This document shows positions 19,417 through 28,581 of a DNA stretch of 64,000 bases, in pieces. Positions within the stretch are counted from its first letter, which is position 1. Each line of letters starts with the position of its first letter. The notes beneath the pieces are model-generated. The model had not been told where the DNA came from and did no database searches. It worked only from the letters and a program-made list of their open reading frames with translations. The translations under genes and the position numbers were made by a program. The stretch is from G965267605 sp965267605. Lineage in GTDB: Bacteria > Bacteroidota > Bacteroidia > Flavobacteriales_E > Vicingaceae. The stretch spans positions 2,666,001 through 2,730,000 of the forward strand of contig OZ254088.1 in the NCBI GenBank assembly GCA_965267605.1, read 5' to 3'.

Positions 19417-20315
19417 GGTACGTTTACTTGGTCATCATTACATTATCAGGACTAGCGGTGTCGGCTCAGATGCTGGACACCCGTAAACCATTGTTTCGGG
19501 ACGACCCATTTTTCAACGATGCGTTCATAGCTCAAAATGGCATTCAGCGCATACACGGCAAGGTGAGCACAAAGCGTGAAATGGAGGTGATCAAGAAAAC
19601 TGATCGGGAAGTGTGGTACGAGTTTGATAAAGATGGAAAGCTGATCAAACAGGTGGCGGTGGAGATCAAGTTGGGGAAGCACAAGGACACCATTTATACT
19701 TACTATGAGTATTTCCCCAGTGGACTGTTGAAGTGTAAAAGATCCAGCGATGTAGACGGATTCTTCTCGTATAATTTCACTTACGATGATCAAGGGAGGA
19801 TTACTCAGCGCTCATACGCACGAGATATAAATAGCGGCTCAAACAAGAACGACTTCAAGCTTGGCAAGCAAATTGTGATTACCAAGGAGCGGTACACGTA
19901 TGAGAAAATTGACAAGTTGCAGGTGAAAAAGTTCCACTACAATAACCTCGACAGGGTTTACAAAGAGGAAATTATTCAGAAAGACAAGTATGGGTACCTG
20001 ACCGGCACCAATGCAAAATTCGTGATAGGTAACCACAGACACTACTTCACCTACACCTATAACAAGGAAGGAAGACTAAAGCGAAAAACTGAAGTTGTAA
20101 GAATGTTCAACTCAGAAGACAAGGAATACACATACACCTATGATGAGGTTGGGAATCTCAGCGAGCAGAATATGTACAAGGATACCCAACACCTTTCCAT
20201 GAAGCAGTTTCTTCTGGACAAGAAAACCTACCTCATCGAAGCACAGCTGATAAAGGATGTCCCTTCCAATATCATTACGATCATTCAATACGATTATCAG
20301 TTCTTCAATGAATAA
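19413..20315 (+). CDS. Secreted YD-repeat-like protein of unknown function
   Basis: This 300-residue protein has a signal peptide (MRYVYLVIITLSGLAVSAQ). The mature part is rich in Tyr, Lys and Asp and shows short recurring strands of the type WYEFDKDGKLIKQ, FTYDDQGRITQRS, YTYNKEGRLKRKT and YTYDEVGNLSEQ, which resemble RHS/YD repeats. Such repeats form beta shells, but the copy number here is too small for a toxin cage. No enzymatic motif is visible. It overlaps the preceding gene by four bases and the following leucine-rich-repeat gene by eight, so it is the middle member of a three-gene operon. Confidence 0.7.
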   Translation: MRYVYLVIITLSGLAVSAQMLDTRKPLFRDDPFFNDAFIAQNGIQRIHGKVSTKREMEVIKKTDREVWYEFDKDGKLIKQVAVEIKLGKHKDTIYTYYEYFPSGLLKCKRSSDVDGFFSYNFTYDDQGRITQRSYARDINSGSNKNDFKLGKQIVITKERYTYEKIDKLQVKKFHYNNLDRVYKEEIIQKDKYGYLTGTNAKFVIGNHRHYFTYTYNKEGRLKRKTEVVRMFNSEDKEYTYTYDEVGNLSEQNMYKDTQHLSMKQFLLDKKTYLIEAQLIKDVPSNIITIIQYDYQFFNE

Positions 20316-21966
20316 GCTGAAGGGCCCTCTCGTTGCATTTGCGATGCTCACCGCCCTTGTAGGTGTGGCGCAAGACGAAGTCCTCAGCTTCGAAGAGCTC
20401 AACGAACTTCCTTTCTACTTCTCGCTGGATGAGGCAAAAGCTAAACCGGATAGCGTTTACAAGTTGTATCTCGTAAGTGCAGGCCTAAAAGAGATCCCTT
20501 CCGAGATTCTGTTGATGAAGAACCTTCAGATGTTGTACCTGGACAGTAACGAGATTAGAAAGGTGCCGGAAGAAATCAGCCAGCTCAAAAATCTTCAGGT
20601 ATTGAGTCTTGGAGCAAATGAGGTCAAAAAATTACCCAACTCTATTGGCAAATTGGAACACCTGGTATTGTTGTACTTCAATGACAACCAGCTTACTTCC
20701 CTCCCGGCCTCCCTTACCACATTGATTCATCTGGAAGGGTTGTACATCGAAAAAAACAAGATCACCTCATTGCCCGCTGGATTTGGGAAACTGGAAAACC
20801 TGTTCCTCATTTGGGCCAATGACAATGAGCTTTCAAGCCTGCCTGAAGATCTGGCTAATGCCAAAGGCCTGGGAAGCCTGTCGTTGACCAACAATAAATT
20901 GTCTTCCATTCCGGAAAATTTCCTGTTGCTCAATCGATTGGAGAAACTATTTCTCTCCGGAAACAAGATTAGTGAGATTCCAGATATGATTGGGAAAATG
21001 GTAGGGTTGCGGATTCTATTATTGGACAACAACCGCATTACAAAGATTCCCAAGAGCATTGCATCACTCAAGAAACTCCACACCCTGTATCTGTCAGACA
21101 ACACGATTTCCCGTATTCCGAAGGAGTTAACGATGTGTGACAGTCTTCGTTTTCTGTCCTTGAGCAACAATGCCATCACAAGGGTTCCGGCCGAAATACA
21201 AAACCTGAAGAGACTCGAAACTCTTGCCCTGAGAAGCAACCCCATTAAGGTGTTGCCTGATGAGTTGGGTAATATGGAAAGCCTCAAGAAATTGTACATC
21301 AACGATATCGAACTTTCTCGTGTGCCTGAATCTGTACTGCAGTTGGAAGCCAAGGGAGTAGATGTTGTTGGCTTGAAGAGTCCGGTAAACTACAGGGCCA
21401 TTAAGAAACACATCAATACTCCGGGAGGTCCGTATGAGTACAAAGTGATTCTGGACAAGTACTTCTACAGCTTGGGGGATCTCTCGTCTCAGGAGTACAG
21501 ACACTTGTACTACGGCTACGTATTTCAAGCCGCTTACCAACCTTATGGGTTAAGTGAAGATGAAAAGAAATTCTTCGAACACTTCAAGAAGAACGAAACA
21601 GATAAAGCTGTACAGGCGGCACTTAAGATTCTTGCGTACGATCCCTTCAACCTGGAAATTGTGTACGATCTATACTTGTTATATGATGGACAGGGCAAAA
21701 ACCTCCTCGCAGATAAATGGTTAGACAGGTACTTCGGATTAACAGAAGCCATCAAATCAACCGGTACTGGTATGTCTAAAGAAACAGCCTTTGCCGTAAA
21801 TGAAGTTTCAGACGAGTACCACATTCTAGGCGCTTACGGCCTGAAAAAGACCAAACAGCAGCTATCTGGAACAATCAATGTGATCACTGTAAAGAGCCCC
21901 AACAAATATGGAATTGATAAGATCTACTTTGATCTGACCAAGGCACTTGAAAAACTTCAGGAGTGA
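20308..21966 (+). CDS. Secreted leucine-rich-repeat protein
   Basis: This 552-residue protein starts at ATG 20308 (MNKLKGPLVAFAMLTALVGVAQ, signal peptide); an upstream in-frame start is inside the preceding gene. About a dozen 23-residue LRRs follow (pattern LxxLxxLxLxxNxIxxIPxxI, for example LQMLYLDSNEIRKVPEEISQ), covering residues about 45-345. The C-terminal 200 residues lack repeats, and include HINTPGGPYEYKVILDKYFY and TPR-like helices. LRR proteins bind other proteins; the partner is unknown. It overlaps the upstream gene by eight bases and ends convergently five bases before tsaB. Confidence 0.85.
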   Translation: MNKLKGPLVAFAMLTALVGVAQDEVLSFEELNELPFYFSLDEAKAKPDSVYKLYLVSAGLKEIPSEILLMKNLQMLYLDSNEIRKVPEEISQLKNLQVLSLGANEVKKLPNSIGKLEHLVLLYFNDNQLTSLPASLTTLIHLEGLYIEKNKITSLPAGFGKLENLFLIWANDNELSSLPEDLANAKGLGSLSLTNNKLSSIPENFLLLNRLEKLFLSGNKISEIPDMIGKMVGLRILLLDNNRITKIPKSIASLKKLHTLYLSDNTISRIPKELTMCDSLRFLSLSNNAITRVPAEIQNLKRLETLALRSNPIKVLPDELGNMESLKKLYINDIELSRVPESVLQLEAKGVDVVGLKSPVNYRAIKKHINTPGGPYEYKVILDKYFYSLGDLSSQEYRHLYYGYVFQAAYQPYGLSEDEKKFFEHFKKNETDKAVQAALKILAYDPFNLEIVYDLYLLYDGQGKNLLADKWLDRYFGLTEAIKSTGTGMSKETAFAVNEVSDEYHILGAYGLKKTKQQLSGTINVITVKSPNKYGIDKIYFDLTKALEKLQE

Positions 21967-21971
21967 TATAT

Positions 21972-22658
21972 CTATACTCTGGCCTTTGGAGTAGTTGCCA
22001 GAAACTCCTTGAGGTAATAAGGTTCGAAATAAGCAAGATCCTCAAAGTCTTTGTTCCCAAGCTTTCTGAAAGCGATACCCACCATGTCTGCAGCAGAAGG
22101 GAGAACATCGGTATAATACTTCGTATTGGATCTGTTACTCAGCAGTTCGATGCACTTCTCTACTCCCGGTCCAATAAAATGCAATCCATGGTCATCAAGC
22201 TCCTCAAATGAAGACGCGTCAATTATGCGTGCTTCGGTATCTGAAATCAAACTTCCCTTGGCATCATAGACCGCACAATACACTTCCATTCTGCGTGCAT
22301 CCAGCATAGGAATGATCCTGGCGTCACTGCCCAATTCCTTTCCGACTAAATGCATTGCCAGGTGACCCAGGGTTTTCACACCAATAACGGGCACACCCAA
22401 ACCGTAGGCCAATCCCTTGGCACTGGAAACCCCGATCCTCAATCCGGTGTAAGATCCAGGTCCTAAACCAACTGCTATTGCATCAATATCCTTGAATGTC
22501 AATTGGGCAGCATCAACTACCTCCTCTACAAACTTGTTGAGATTCTCCGCATGTGTATAGCCTTCACTGTGCTCTGAAATGGCAAGAACTTCACCGTCTT
22601 CAGCCAAAGCAACAGAACAATTGGTGGTAGAAGTGTCGATCAGAAGTAACCGTGCCAT
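21972..22658 (-). CDS. tsaB: tRNA N6-threonylcarbamoyladenosine biosynthesis protein TsaB
   Basis: This 228-residue ASKHA-fold protein has the start LLLIDTSTTNCSVAL and the core GLGPGSYTGLRIGVSSAKGL. TsaB dimerises with TsaD, and with TsaE forms the machinery that adds threonylcarbamoyl to A37 of ANN-reading tRNAs. Length and motifs are those of an intact TsaB. It lies directly after the HlyD-like adaptor gene with no gap, so it is the last gene of a TolC-HlyD-tsaB transcript. This is an odd partner for an efflux system and probably reflects simple operon packing. Confidence 0.95.
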   Translation of the reverse strand: MARLLLIDTSTTNCSVALAEDGEVLAISEHSEGYTHAENLNKFVEEVVDAAQLTFKDIDAIAVGLGPGSYTGLRIGVSSAKGLAYGLGVPVIGVKTLGHLAMHLVGKELGSDARIIPMLDARRMEVYCAVYDAKGSLISDTEARIIDASSFEELDDHGLHFIGPGVEKCIELLSNRSNTKYYTDVLPSAADMVGIAFRKLGNKDFEDLAYFEPYYLKEFLATTPKARV

Positions 22659-23993
22659 CTACTCTTCGAACAATTCACTCTTGGCTACAACCTTGATCTT
22701 ATCGCCATGATTCAGGTCTTTGGAAATAGAGGTATAAGGAGCAACAATCACTTCCTCACCACCTTTCAGACCCTTAACGATCTGGATGTATTTGGAATCC
22801 TGAATACCGGTTTCCACAAAGATGATCTGGCTTTCACCATCAACGTTGATGAACAGACACTCCCTTGCTTCCTTGTCTTCTTCCTCTTCTTCTCCGGCCT
22901 CATCGTCATCCTTCTTTTTGTACTTATCAAGCAAGGTGATCACAGAATCGGTTCGCATTGTAACCGCCTGAATAGGTACACTTACCACATTCTTAACCCG
23001 TGCAGTCAGGATCTCAACCGATGCACTCATTCCTGGCCGGAAAGGCGACAAGTGAGCCTTCTTTTCATCGATAAGGTCTTTATAGCTATCCCTAACGATC
23101 CGAATTTTCACATCGAAATTGGTTACCTGATCGAGGTCTAAATCCAGGTTCTTTGCAGAGTTCGCAATCTCCGTAACAATCCCCACAAACTTCCTTCCCT
23201 GATATGCATCTACTTCCACCTCACAGCTGTCACCAACAATAACCTTAACAATATCATTCTCATTCACCTCAACGCTGACCTCCATGTTCTTCAGCTCGGC
23301 AATTCTCATGAGCTCTGTTCCTGTCATTTGCAAAGTTCCAACCACACGCTCCCCTACCTCAACGTCCAACTTGGAAACCGTGCCATCTGCGGGTGCATAG
23401 ATGGTGGTCTTCTCGAGATTCTCCATCGCCTCTTTTAAACCGGCCATGGCACTTTCCACTGAGAACTCAGCTCCATTAACTGTTTGCAAGGCCGCCTCGA
23501 ATTCAGCGGTTGCACTACTGAAATTCACTTCAGCCTGATCGAACTGCGCGGCAGAAATGGCTTTCTTCTCAAACAGCTTTTTCTGGCGCGCGAACTCCTT
23601 ATCACCTGCCTTGGCTGCAGCTTCCGCTTGGACCAATCTTGCTTTCGCATTGGCAAGGTTGGCCTTGGAATTATCCAGTGTTGCCTGAGCCCTGTCTCTC
23701 GCGGATTCGTAGATATCTGGTTTGATCTTCACCAACAAGTCGCCTTTTTTAACTTCCTGTCCTTCCTTTACTGGAAGTTCCACAATCTCGCCACTCACAT
23801 CAGAGCTAATCTTCACCTCCATTTCTGGCTGCACCTTCCCACTGGCTGATACTGTTTCGAGGATTGAACGAACGCTTGAGTTCTTCACCGCAACGCGGAT
23901 TTCATCCTTGGAGCTACCACCAGATGCAATGGCTATGATGATCAGCAATACCACCACTCCACCAAGTATCCATATGAGTTTCTTCCCCTTCAT
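22659..23993 (-). CDS. HlyD/MacA-type periplasmic adaptor of an efflux system
   Basis: This 444-residue membrane-fusion protein has an N-terminal anchor (residues 5-24), barrel-sandwich halves (SGKVQPEMEVKISSDVSGEI and TIYAPADGTVSKLDVEVGER), a long alpha-helical hairpin (about 95-200), and beta-barrel and membrane-proximal domains. An acidic/basic insert near residues 350-372 (KKKDDDEAGEEEEEDKEA) interrupts the C-terminal domain. It bridges an inner-membrane transporter and TolC; MacA-type adaptors pair with a MacB ABC protein, which is not in the window. Its start overlaps the TolC gene's stop by one base (TAATG), and tsaB follows with no gap. Confidence 0.93.
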   Translation of the reverse strand: MKGKKLIWILGGVVVLLIIIAIASGGSSKDEIRVAVKNSSVRSILETVSASGKVQPEMEVKISSDVSGEIVELPVKEGQEVKKGDLLVKIKPDIYESARDRAQATLDNSKANLANAKARLVQAEAAAKAGDKEFARQKKLFEKKAISAAQFDQAEVNFSSATAEFEAALQTVNGAEFSVESAMAGLKEAMENLEKTTIYAPADGTVSKLDVEVGERVVGTLQMTGTELMRIAELKNMEVSVEVNENDIVKVIVGDSCEVEVDAYQGRKFVGIVTEIANSAKNLDLDLDQVTNFDVKIRIVRDSYKDLIDEKKAHLSPFRPGMSASVEILTARVKNVVSVPIQAVTMRTDSVITLLDKYKKKDDDEAGEEEEEDKEARECLFINVDGESQIIFVETGIQDSKYIQIVKGLKGGEEVIVAPYTSISKDLNHGDKIKVVAKSELFEE

Positions 23994-25408
23994 TATTTGA
24001 GTTCTATTTTCTTGCCCTGGTAATAATCCAAAATCTTGATCTTAAAGACAAGGTCGTACTTCGATCGCAGCAATTCGGATTTGGATTGTGCCAGTACGTT
24101 TTTTGCATTGGCAAAATCCACAGCGGTAATAAGACCTGATTCGTACCTCACTTTGGCATAATCGAATGCCTCATCAGCACTCACTACAGCTGTTTGGGCA
24201 GCGTCCAACGTACGTTTTGCCGCCAAAGCATCTGTATGCGCTTTTTGAATATTCTGCTGCAAAGTGTTCTTCGCTTGTTCGTAATCCAATCTTGCATTGG
24301 CCAGGTTAATCTGGGCAATCTTGTATGATGCCTGACTCTGCAATCCATTGAAGATCGGAATGGTAAGGTTGAAGCCCACGCTTTGATTAAGGTTGTTCTT
24401 CAGCTGATCACCAAAGGCAATGGTTTGTGTCAACACCTCATACGATGGTGTAAGTACATCGTAACCTCCAGTACTGAAACCAATCGTATCTACCCCGGTT
24501 AGGTTCAATCCTGTCACTTCACTTGCCAGACCAGAATACCCTGTTCCGTATGATGCCGACAGTGTTAATCTAGGCATCAAACTTCCCCTTGCCACACCCA
24601 AAGCCCTTTCCCTGGCAAGCATGGTAGATTCGCTTTGTTTGATCTCCGGCATAAGCTCAAGTGCCTTTTCATAAACGGTGGTTGCTGGTGTCAGCTCTGT
24701 TGGGGCCTTCTTGAATATGGTTTCCGGTGGACGTGCCACTTCAAACTGATTGGCATTGTCTAATTGCAACAATTGAACGAGCGTCAATTTGGCCAGTGCC
24801 AATTGTGCTTCACTATTCACCTTGGCAACCTGGTCTCTACCCAGCTGCGCTTCTATATCCAGAAGTGAACCTTTTGCTTCGGTTCCTGTTTCCACCAGAA
24901 GTTTCATTCGGTCTACCTGACTCTGTGTAAGTGCTACCTGCTCAGCATTGAGTTTATCCAGTTCCTCTGAAAAGATCACATCCAGAAATGCGGTTATCAC
25001 ATTCATTGTGATATCGTTCTTGATCTTTTGCACACCGTATGTGGCTGCCATATACTCCATCCTTCTTTGGCGCATCAGATTGTAATTGGACATGCCACCG
25101 AAGAGTGTGAGTTGGGAGCTCAACGCAAACGAGTTGGACTGTACCTGACTGTTGGCAAACTGGTTGGTAAATGGGTCAATGGTCTGCCCGAAATTATAGG
25201 TGTGCGATGCGAATCCACTTAATGTTGGGAACATGTTTGCGGTTGATGCATTCCTGTTCCATTTCGCGATCTCCGTATTGTTTTGTGCCTGTTGAACTGT
25301 AAGGTTATGCTCAATGGCATAATCTACACATTGCTGTAGCGTCCATTGCTTTTGAGCCGACAGACTCAAGGACAATACCAGCATCAATAATAGGGACAGA
25401 CCTCTCAT
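23993..25408 (-). CDS. TolC-family outer-membrane efflux protein
   Basis: This 471-residue protein starts at ATG 25408 (MRGLSLLLMLVLSLSLSAQ, signal peptide; the longer frame adds 13 unconvincing residues). It has two internally related outer-membrane-factor halves, with the start WTLQQCVDYAIEHNLTVQQA, the central NLTIPIFNGLQSQASYKIAQ and long heptad-like helices with Ala-rich spacing. It forms the trimeric channel-tunnel used by tripartite exporters. The HlyD adaptor gene follows at once, and together they need an inner-membrane pump encoded elsewhere. Confidence 0.93.
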   Translation of the reverse strand: MRGLSLLLMLVLSLSLSAQKQWTLQQCVDYAIEHNLTVQQAQNNTEIAKWNRNASTANMFPTLSGFASHTYNFGQTIDPFTNQFANSQVQSNSFALSSQLTLFGGMSNYNLMRQRRMEYMAATYGVQKIKNDITMNVITAFLDVIFSEELDKLNAEQVALTQSQVDRMKLLVETGTEAKGSLLDIEAQLGRDQVAKVNSEAQLALAKLTLVQLLQLDNANQFEVARPPETIFKKAPTELTPATTVYEKALELMPEIKQSESTMLARERALGVARGSLMPRLTLSASYGTGYSGLASEVTGLNLTGVDTIGFSTGGYDVLTPSYEVLTQTIAFGDQLKNNLNQSVGFNLTIPIFNGLQSQASYKIAQINLANARLDYEQAKNTLQQNIQKAHTDALAAKRTLDAAQTAVVSADEAFDYAKVRYESGLITAVDFANAKNVLAQSKSELLRSKYDLVFKIKILDYYQGKKIELK

Positions 25409-25508
25409 GTTATAAATGTACAATGCAAAAACACATTTATCACCCAAAAAGTTTGAATGGGGTGGGTATTATATAGGTGGTTACATGCTGGGTTAGAAGG
25501 AATAAAAA

Positions 25509-25532
25509 AGAGGCCTTCAAATGAAGGCCTCT
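25509..25532 (-). terminator. Rho-independent terminator after the PKD cargo gene
   Basis: A perfect 10-base-pair stem (AGAGGCCTTC with GAAGGCCTCT) with a 4-base loop is followed on the minus strand by TTTTTT. It lies 22 bases after the stop of the PKD/T9SS gene. Confidence 0.9.
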
Positions 25533-25553
25533 GTATATGACTCGTATCGTTTG

Positions 25554-27149
25554 TTATTTACCGTCTATGATGGTGACTGTTCCCTTATGGATCCTCACAG
25601 TGGATTCCTCCGCTGCTCCCTCATCAGGGTAACAATAAGTGTTGTACTTGATGATGTAATAATACGTACCATCATCCAGCAACTTACCCGCCTTGGTCTT
25701 TCCGGCCCAGTCATTGTCATACTTCTGGGTATGAAGTATCTCACGACCCCAGCGGTTGTATACCCAGAACTCCATGTTCTGATCCTCCTCTGCATTACCC
25801 CTATACTTCAGGTAATCTCTATGAAGGTCTACCTCTGGTATCACATACATATCATTCTTACCATCTCCATTTGGCGTGAACACGTTCGGCTCTACCATCG
25901 GTGGCTCGTAGTATGCCTCTACCACCATTTGAAGTGAATCCTGACATCCCGTAGCACTCGTTACCAGCATCTTCACAGTATATATACCTGCTGTAGGGAA
26001 CTTATGCGTTGGGTGTTGCAGATGCGATGTATCGCCATCTCCAAAGTCCCAGGTCCACTGATTGATGTTTCCTTGTGGTATAATCGTTGACAGGTCATGG
26101 AAAGGAAAGCCTTTCTCCCAGCATACCGTATCCCATGATGCTGCTGCCCATGGCTGGTTACCAATCTGTATCTGTTGCTGTAATGAGTCCATACATCCAT
26201 TCTGTGACCACAGGTACAACGTTACATTGTAAGGTCCTCCTGATGGATATGTCCACTGTGGATCTGTAAGATTAGATGTATCATGTCCTACACCCTCTAT
26301 TCCAAAGTCCCACAGGTATCTTGTAATAGATCCTGTTGAGGCTATCCAGGAGGAATCATGGAACAGGGTAGCATAATCTGGTGCACAGCCCATCGTCCAG
26401 TTCCATACAGGGATTGGAACATCCTCGATCGTTACCGCTATTGATGTATCATCAAAACATCCAAGGGAGTCTCCTGCACTCAAGGTCACTATGTAGGTAC
26501 CACCGCCTGGGTACTTCCATTTGGGATCCTTTAAGAACGAGGTATCATTACCGCCTGAACCAAAGTCCCATACAAAGTTGGTAATCTGTGGTGGCGTTGT
26601 GGTATTGATAAACTGGTGAGAATCACTGGCACATAGTGGTGTGTCCAATGGTGGTATAAAACCTGCTGTTGCTATCGCTCCACATGGAATGATAACGTTT
26701 GGTATAGATAGTGGCATGTAGCTACATCCATCCTGGGTAAATACCGTGTTTCCTGATAGTATCGTAATGGTTACTGGCTGGTTACACTGGATACTGTCAA
26801 ACTCATAGATCACCCAATCATCATAGGTGTTCGCCTGACCTGGACACTGTGCTACAACTACCGGTGGAATCGCACAACTTGGTAGCTGCGCAAACGGTAC
26901 GTCTACAAGTCCAAACAGTGGTGATCCAGTATAGGTAATTGTTGTCGCACCTATCGTTACCGAGATCGTCATCGTTGTTGTTGACGGATCCGCAGTACCG
27001 TGCCAGTGCTCAATATATAGTCTTAGCTTGGCCTCACACGTTGCACAGTATGCTACCTGTACCGAGTGCGCCTCTGCCTTCTGGATGCTACCCGCTAACG
27101 ACAGCGCAGTAACTCCCAAAACCATAATAACTCGTAATAACTTTTTCAT
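25554..27149 (-). CDS. PKD-domain secreted protein with T9SS type B sorting domain
   Basis: This 531-residue protein has a signal peptide (MKKLLRVIMVLGVTALSLAG), an N-terminal module with YCATCEAKLRLYIEHWHG seen in related surface proteins, then three PKD-type repeats (FVWDFGSGGNDTSF near 195; YLWDFGIEGVGHDTS near 280; WTWDFGDGDTSHLQHP near 368). The C-terminal gliding-motility-associated domain begins about residue 420 (NVFTPNGDGKNDMYV, VYNRWGREILHT). It should be exported by the T9SS and act at the cell surface. It stands alone between an upstream inverted repeat and its own strong terminator. Confidence 0.9.
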   Translation of the reverse strand: MKKLLRVIMVLGVTALSLAGSIQKAEAHSVQVAYCATCEAKLRLYIEHWHGTADPSTTTMTISVTIGATTITYTGSPLFGLVDVPFAQLPSCAIPPVVVAQCPGQANTYDDWVIYEFDSIQCNQPVTITILSGNTVFTQDGCSYMPLSIPNVIIPCGAIATAGFIPPLDTPLCASDSHQFINTTTPPQITNFVWDFGSGGNDTSFLKDPKWKYPGGGTYIVTLSAGDSLGCFDDTSIAVTIEDVPIPVWNWTMGCAPDYATLFHDSSWIASTGSITRYLWDFGIEGVGHDTSNLTDPQWTYPSGGPYNVTLYLWSQNGCMDSLQQQIQIGNQPWAAASWDTVCWEKGFPFHDLSTIIPQGNINQWTWDFGDGDTSHLQHPTHKFPTAGIYTVKMLVTSATGCQDSLQMVVEAYYEPPMVEPNVFTPNGDGKNDMYVIPEVDLHRDYLKYRGNAEEDQNMEFWVYNRWGREILHTQKYDNDWAGKTKAGKLLDDGTYYYIIKYNTYCYPDEGAAEESTVRIHKGTVTIIDGK

Positions 27150-27180
27150 AATTGGCGGTTATAATTTATAGCAACCTTTT

Positions 27181-27215
27181 CAACCTTATAGATGCAAAAA
27201 TGGCACATAAGGTTG
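27181..27215. repeat. 9-base inverted repeat in the leader of the PKD cargo gene
   Basis: CAACCTTAT and ATAAGGTTG form a perfect 9-base inverted repeat with a 17-base loop, 32 bases before the start codon of the PKD gene. There is no T-run after it on the minus strand, so it is not a typical terminator. It could be an operator or a leader hairpin. Confidence 0.5.
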
Positions 27216-27321
27216 CATGAGCGTTCAACAAGTTAGTGAAAAATACGTAAAGTGTTAAAGTATAGGCAGTTAAAAGCGAAAAATATTCTGCCGATTCGGC
27301 CTTTAAACGTAGGTACTTAGC

Positions 27322-28581
27322 CTATTTATCGAAACTGAGGATTTTCACCTCCACCCTGCGGTTAGCCGCATGCTGTTTTTCGTTCACCGGTGCCGGGAAG
27401 ATCATCTCTTTATTCCCATATCCTTTCGCCTTCATTCTTTTCTTATCTATACCCTTACCCACCAGGTGTTTACGAACCGATTTAGCTCGGTTCTTACTGA
27501 GTTTTCTATACCAGGCTTTATTCGGGTCTCCAGGACCGTTCACATGACCCTGAATTTCCACTTTCAAAGACTTGTTCTTACGAAGGAATTCTTCCAGACT
27601 CTTTAGCGAAGAAAGCGATGATGGTAGTATCTCGTCTTTATTCCCCTTGAACCTGATGTCCTTCAAATTGATCCTGCCGCCTTTTTGGATTCGCTTCAAA
27701 TAGATCTTGATCTGATCGGTAGCACCTCCCTTGGCCATCGTATAGCCTAATATCTTGAACAGGTAACCTTCCGCAAAAGCTGTAATGACCATGCGCTTGG
27801 TCTCCTGCAACGGCACTTTAACACTGCTCACGTCATCAACCACGAAAGTTGAATCGGTACCATATTCGACAGACAACCGCCCCTTCAAAGAATCTCTGGT
27901 CACCTGATCCAATACAATCAACTCAACAAGTGGGTGTATACTTTCCTTAACAGCTGGCTCTTTGGTATAAATACTATCGATCACCTTGGGGTTCGGATCA
28001 GGGATCTGGTTGTTGGAAGTTCCAGATGCGGACATATGAAATTCAATTGTATGTCCTCTGATGGTTTTCTTTACCTGATCGGTCATGAGATACAGTACAT
28101 CGCCCTTCCTGACCTGACAAGGCTGACTAAATACCGGGTTCAGTCCTGCTGGTTCAAATGGACTTCTTGCACCCTGCTTGAGACCAGTTTCAACACCCTG
28201 TTCCTCCCCGTTCCTGCCCATATTCGTTCGGATAGGCCGCACCTGCTTCGAAACAATTTGCTTACATGCATCTTCTTCACCCCTGGTTTTGAAAAGCATG
28301 AAGTCCCAATCCTCTTGGTCTGATCTTCCTGTTAAAGTGAACGTAAATAAACCATCGGCCTCCACCGGAATTCGGTACCAAACTGATTTGTGTTCCTTCT
28401 CGATGTAGAAACGATCTCCCAGTTGATGGCCAGAAAATTCCACTTTCTTTCCGGCATCCCTGGCTACAGGTTGAAGGTATTTTGGCTTTGTTACGTTAAC
28501 TGCTGAACCGCAATCACCAAATTGCGCGTGCGCAAGAAATGACAGTAGAATTAATGATATGACAAGTTGGGCCCTAACCAT
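27322..28581 (-). CDS. OmpA-family peptidoglycan-associated protein
   Basis: This 419-residue protein has a signal peptide (MVRAQLVISLILLSFLAHAQ), a beta-rich N-terminal region (DRFYIEKEHKSVWYRI, resembling pre-peptidase C-terminal-like domains), a middle carboxypeptidase-regulatory-like stretch, and a C-terminal OmpA/MotB domain (about 310-415: LKSLEEFLRKNKSLKVEIQG, NRAKSVRKHLVGKGIDKKR, ANRRVEVKILS). The family binds peptidoglycan and tethers the outer membrane. It overlaps the end of the metH gene by 31 bases on the same strand, so it may be transcribed with it, although a functional link with methionine synthesis is not expected. Confidence 0.88.
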   Translation of the reverse strand: MVRAQLVISLILLSFLAHAQFGDCGSAVNVTKPKYLQPVARDAGKKVEFSGHQLGDRFYIEKEHKSVWYRIPVEADGLFTFTLTGRSDQEDWDFMLFKTRGEEDACKQIVSKQVRPIRTNMGRNGEEQGVETGLKQGARSPFEPAGLNPVFSQPCQVRKGDVLYLMTDQVKKTIRGHTIEFHMSASGTSNNQIPDPNPKVIDSIYTKEPAVKESIHPLVELIVLDQVTRDSLKGRLSVEYGTDSTFVVDDVSSVKVPLQETKRMVITAFAEGYLFKILGYTMAKGGATDQIKIYLKRIQKGGRINLKDIRFKGNKDEILPSSLSSLKSLEEFLRKNKSLKVEIQGHVNGPGDPNKAWYRKLSKNRAKSVRKHLVGKGIDKKRMKAKGYGNKEMIFPAPVNEKQHAANRRVEVKILSFDK

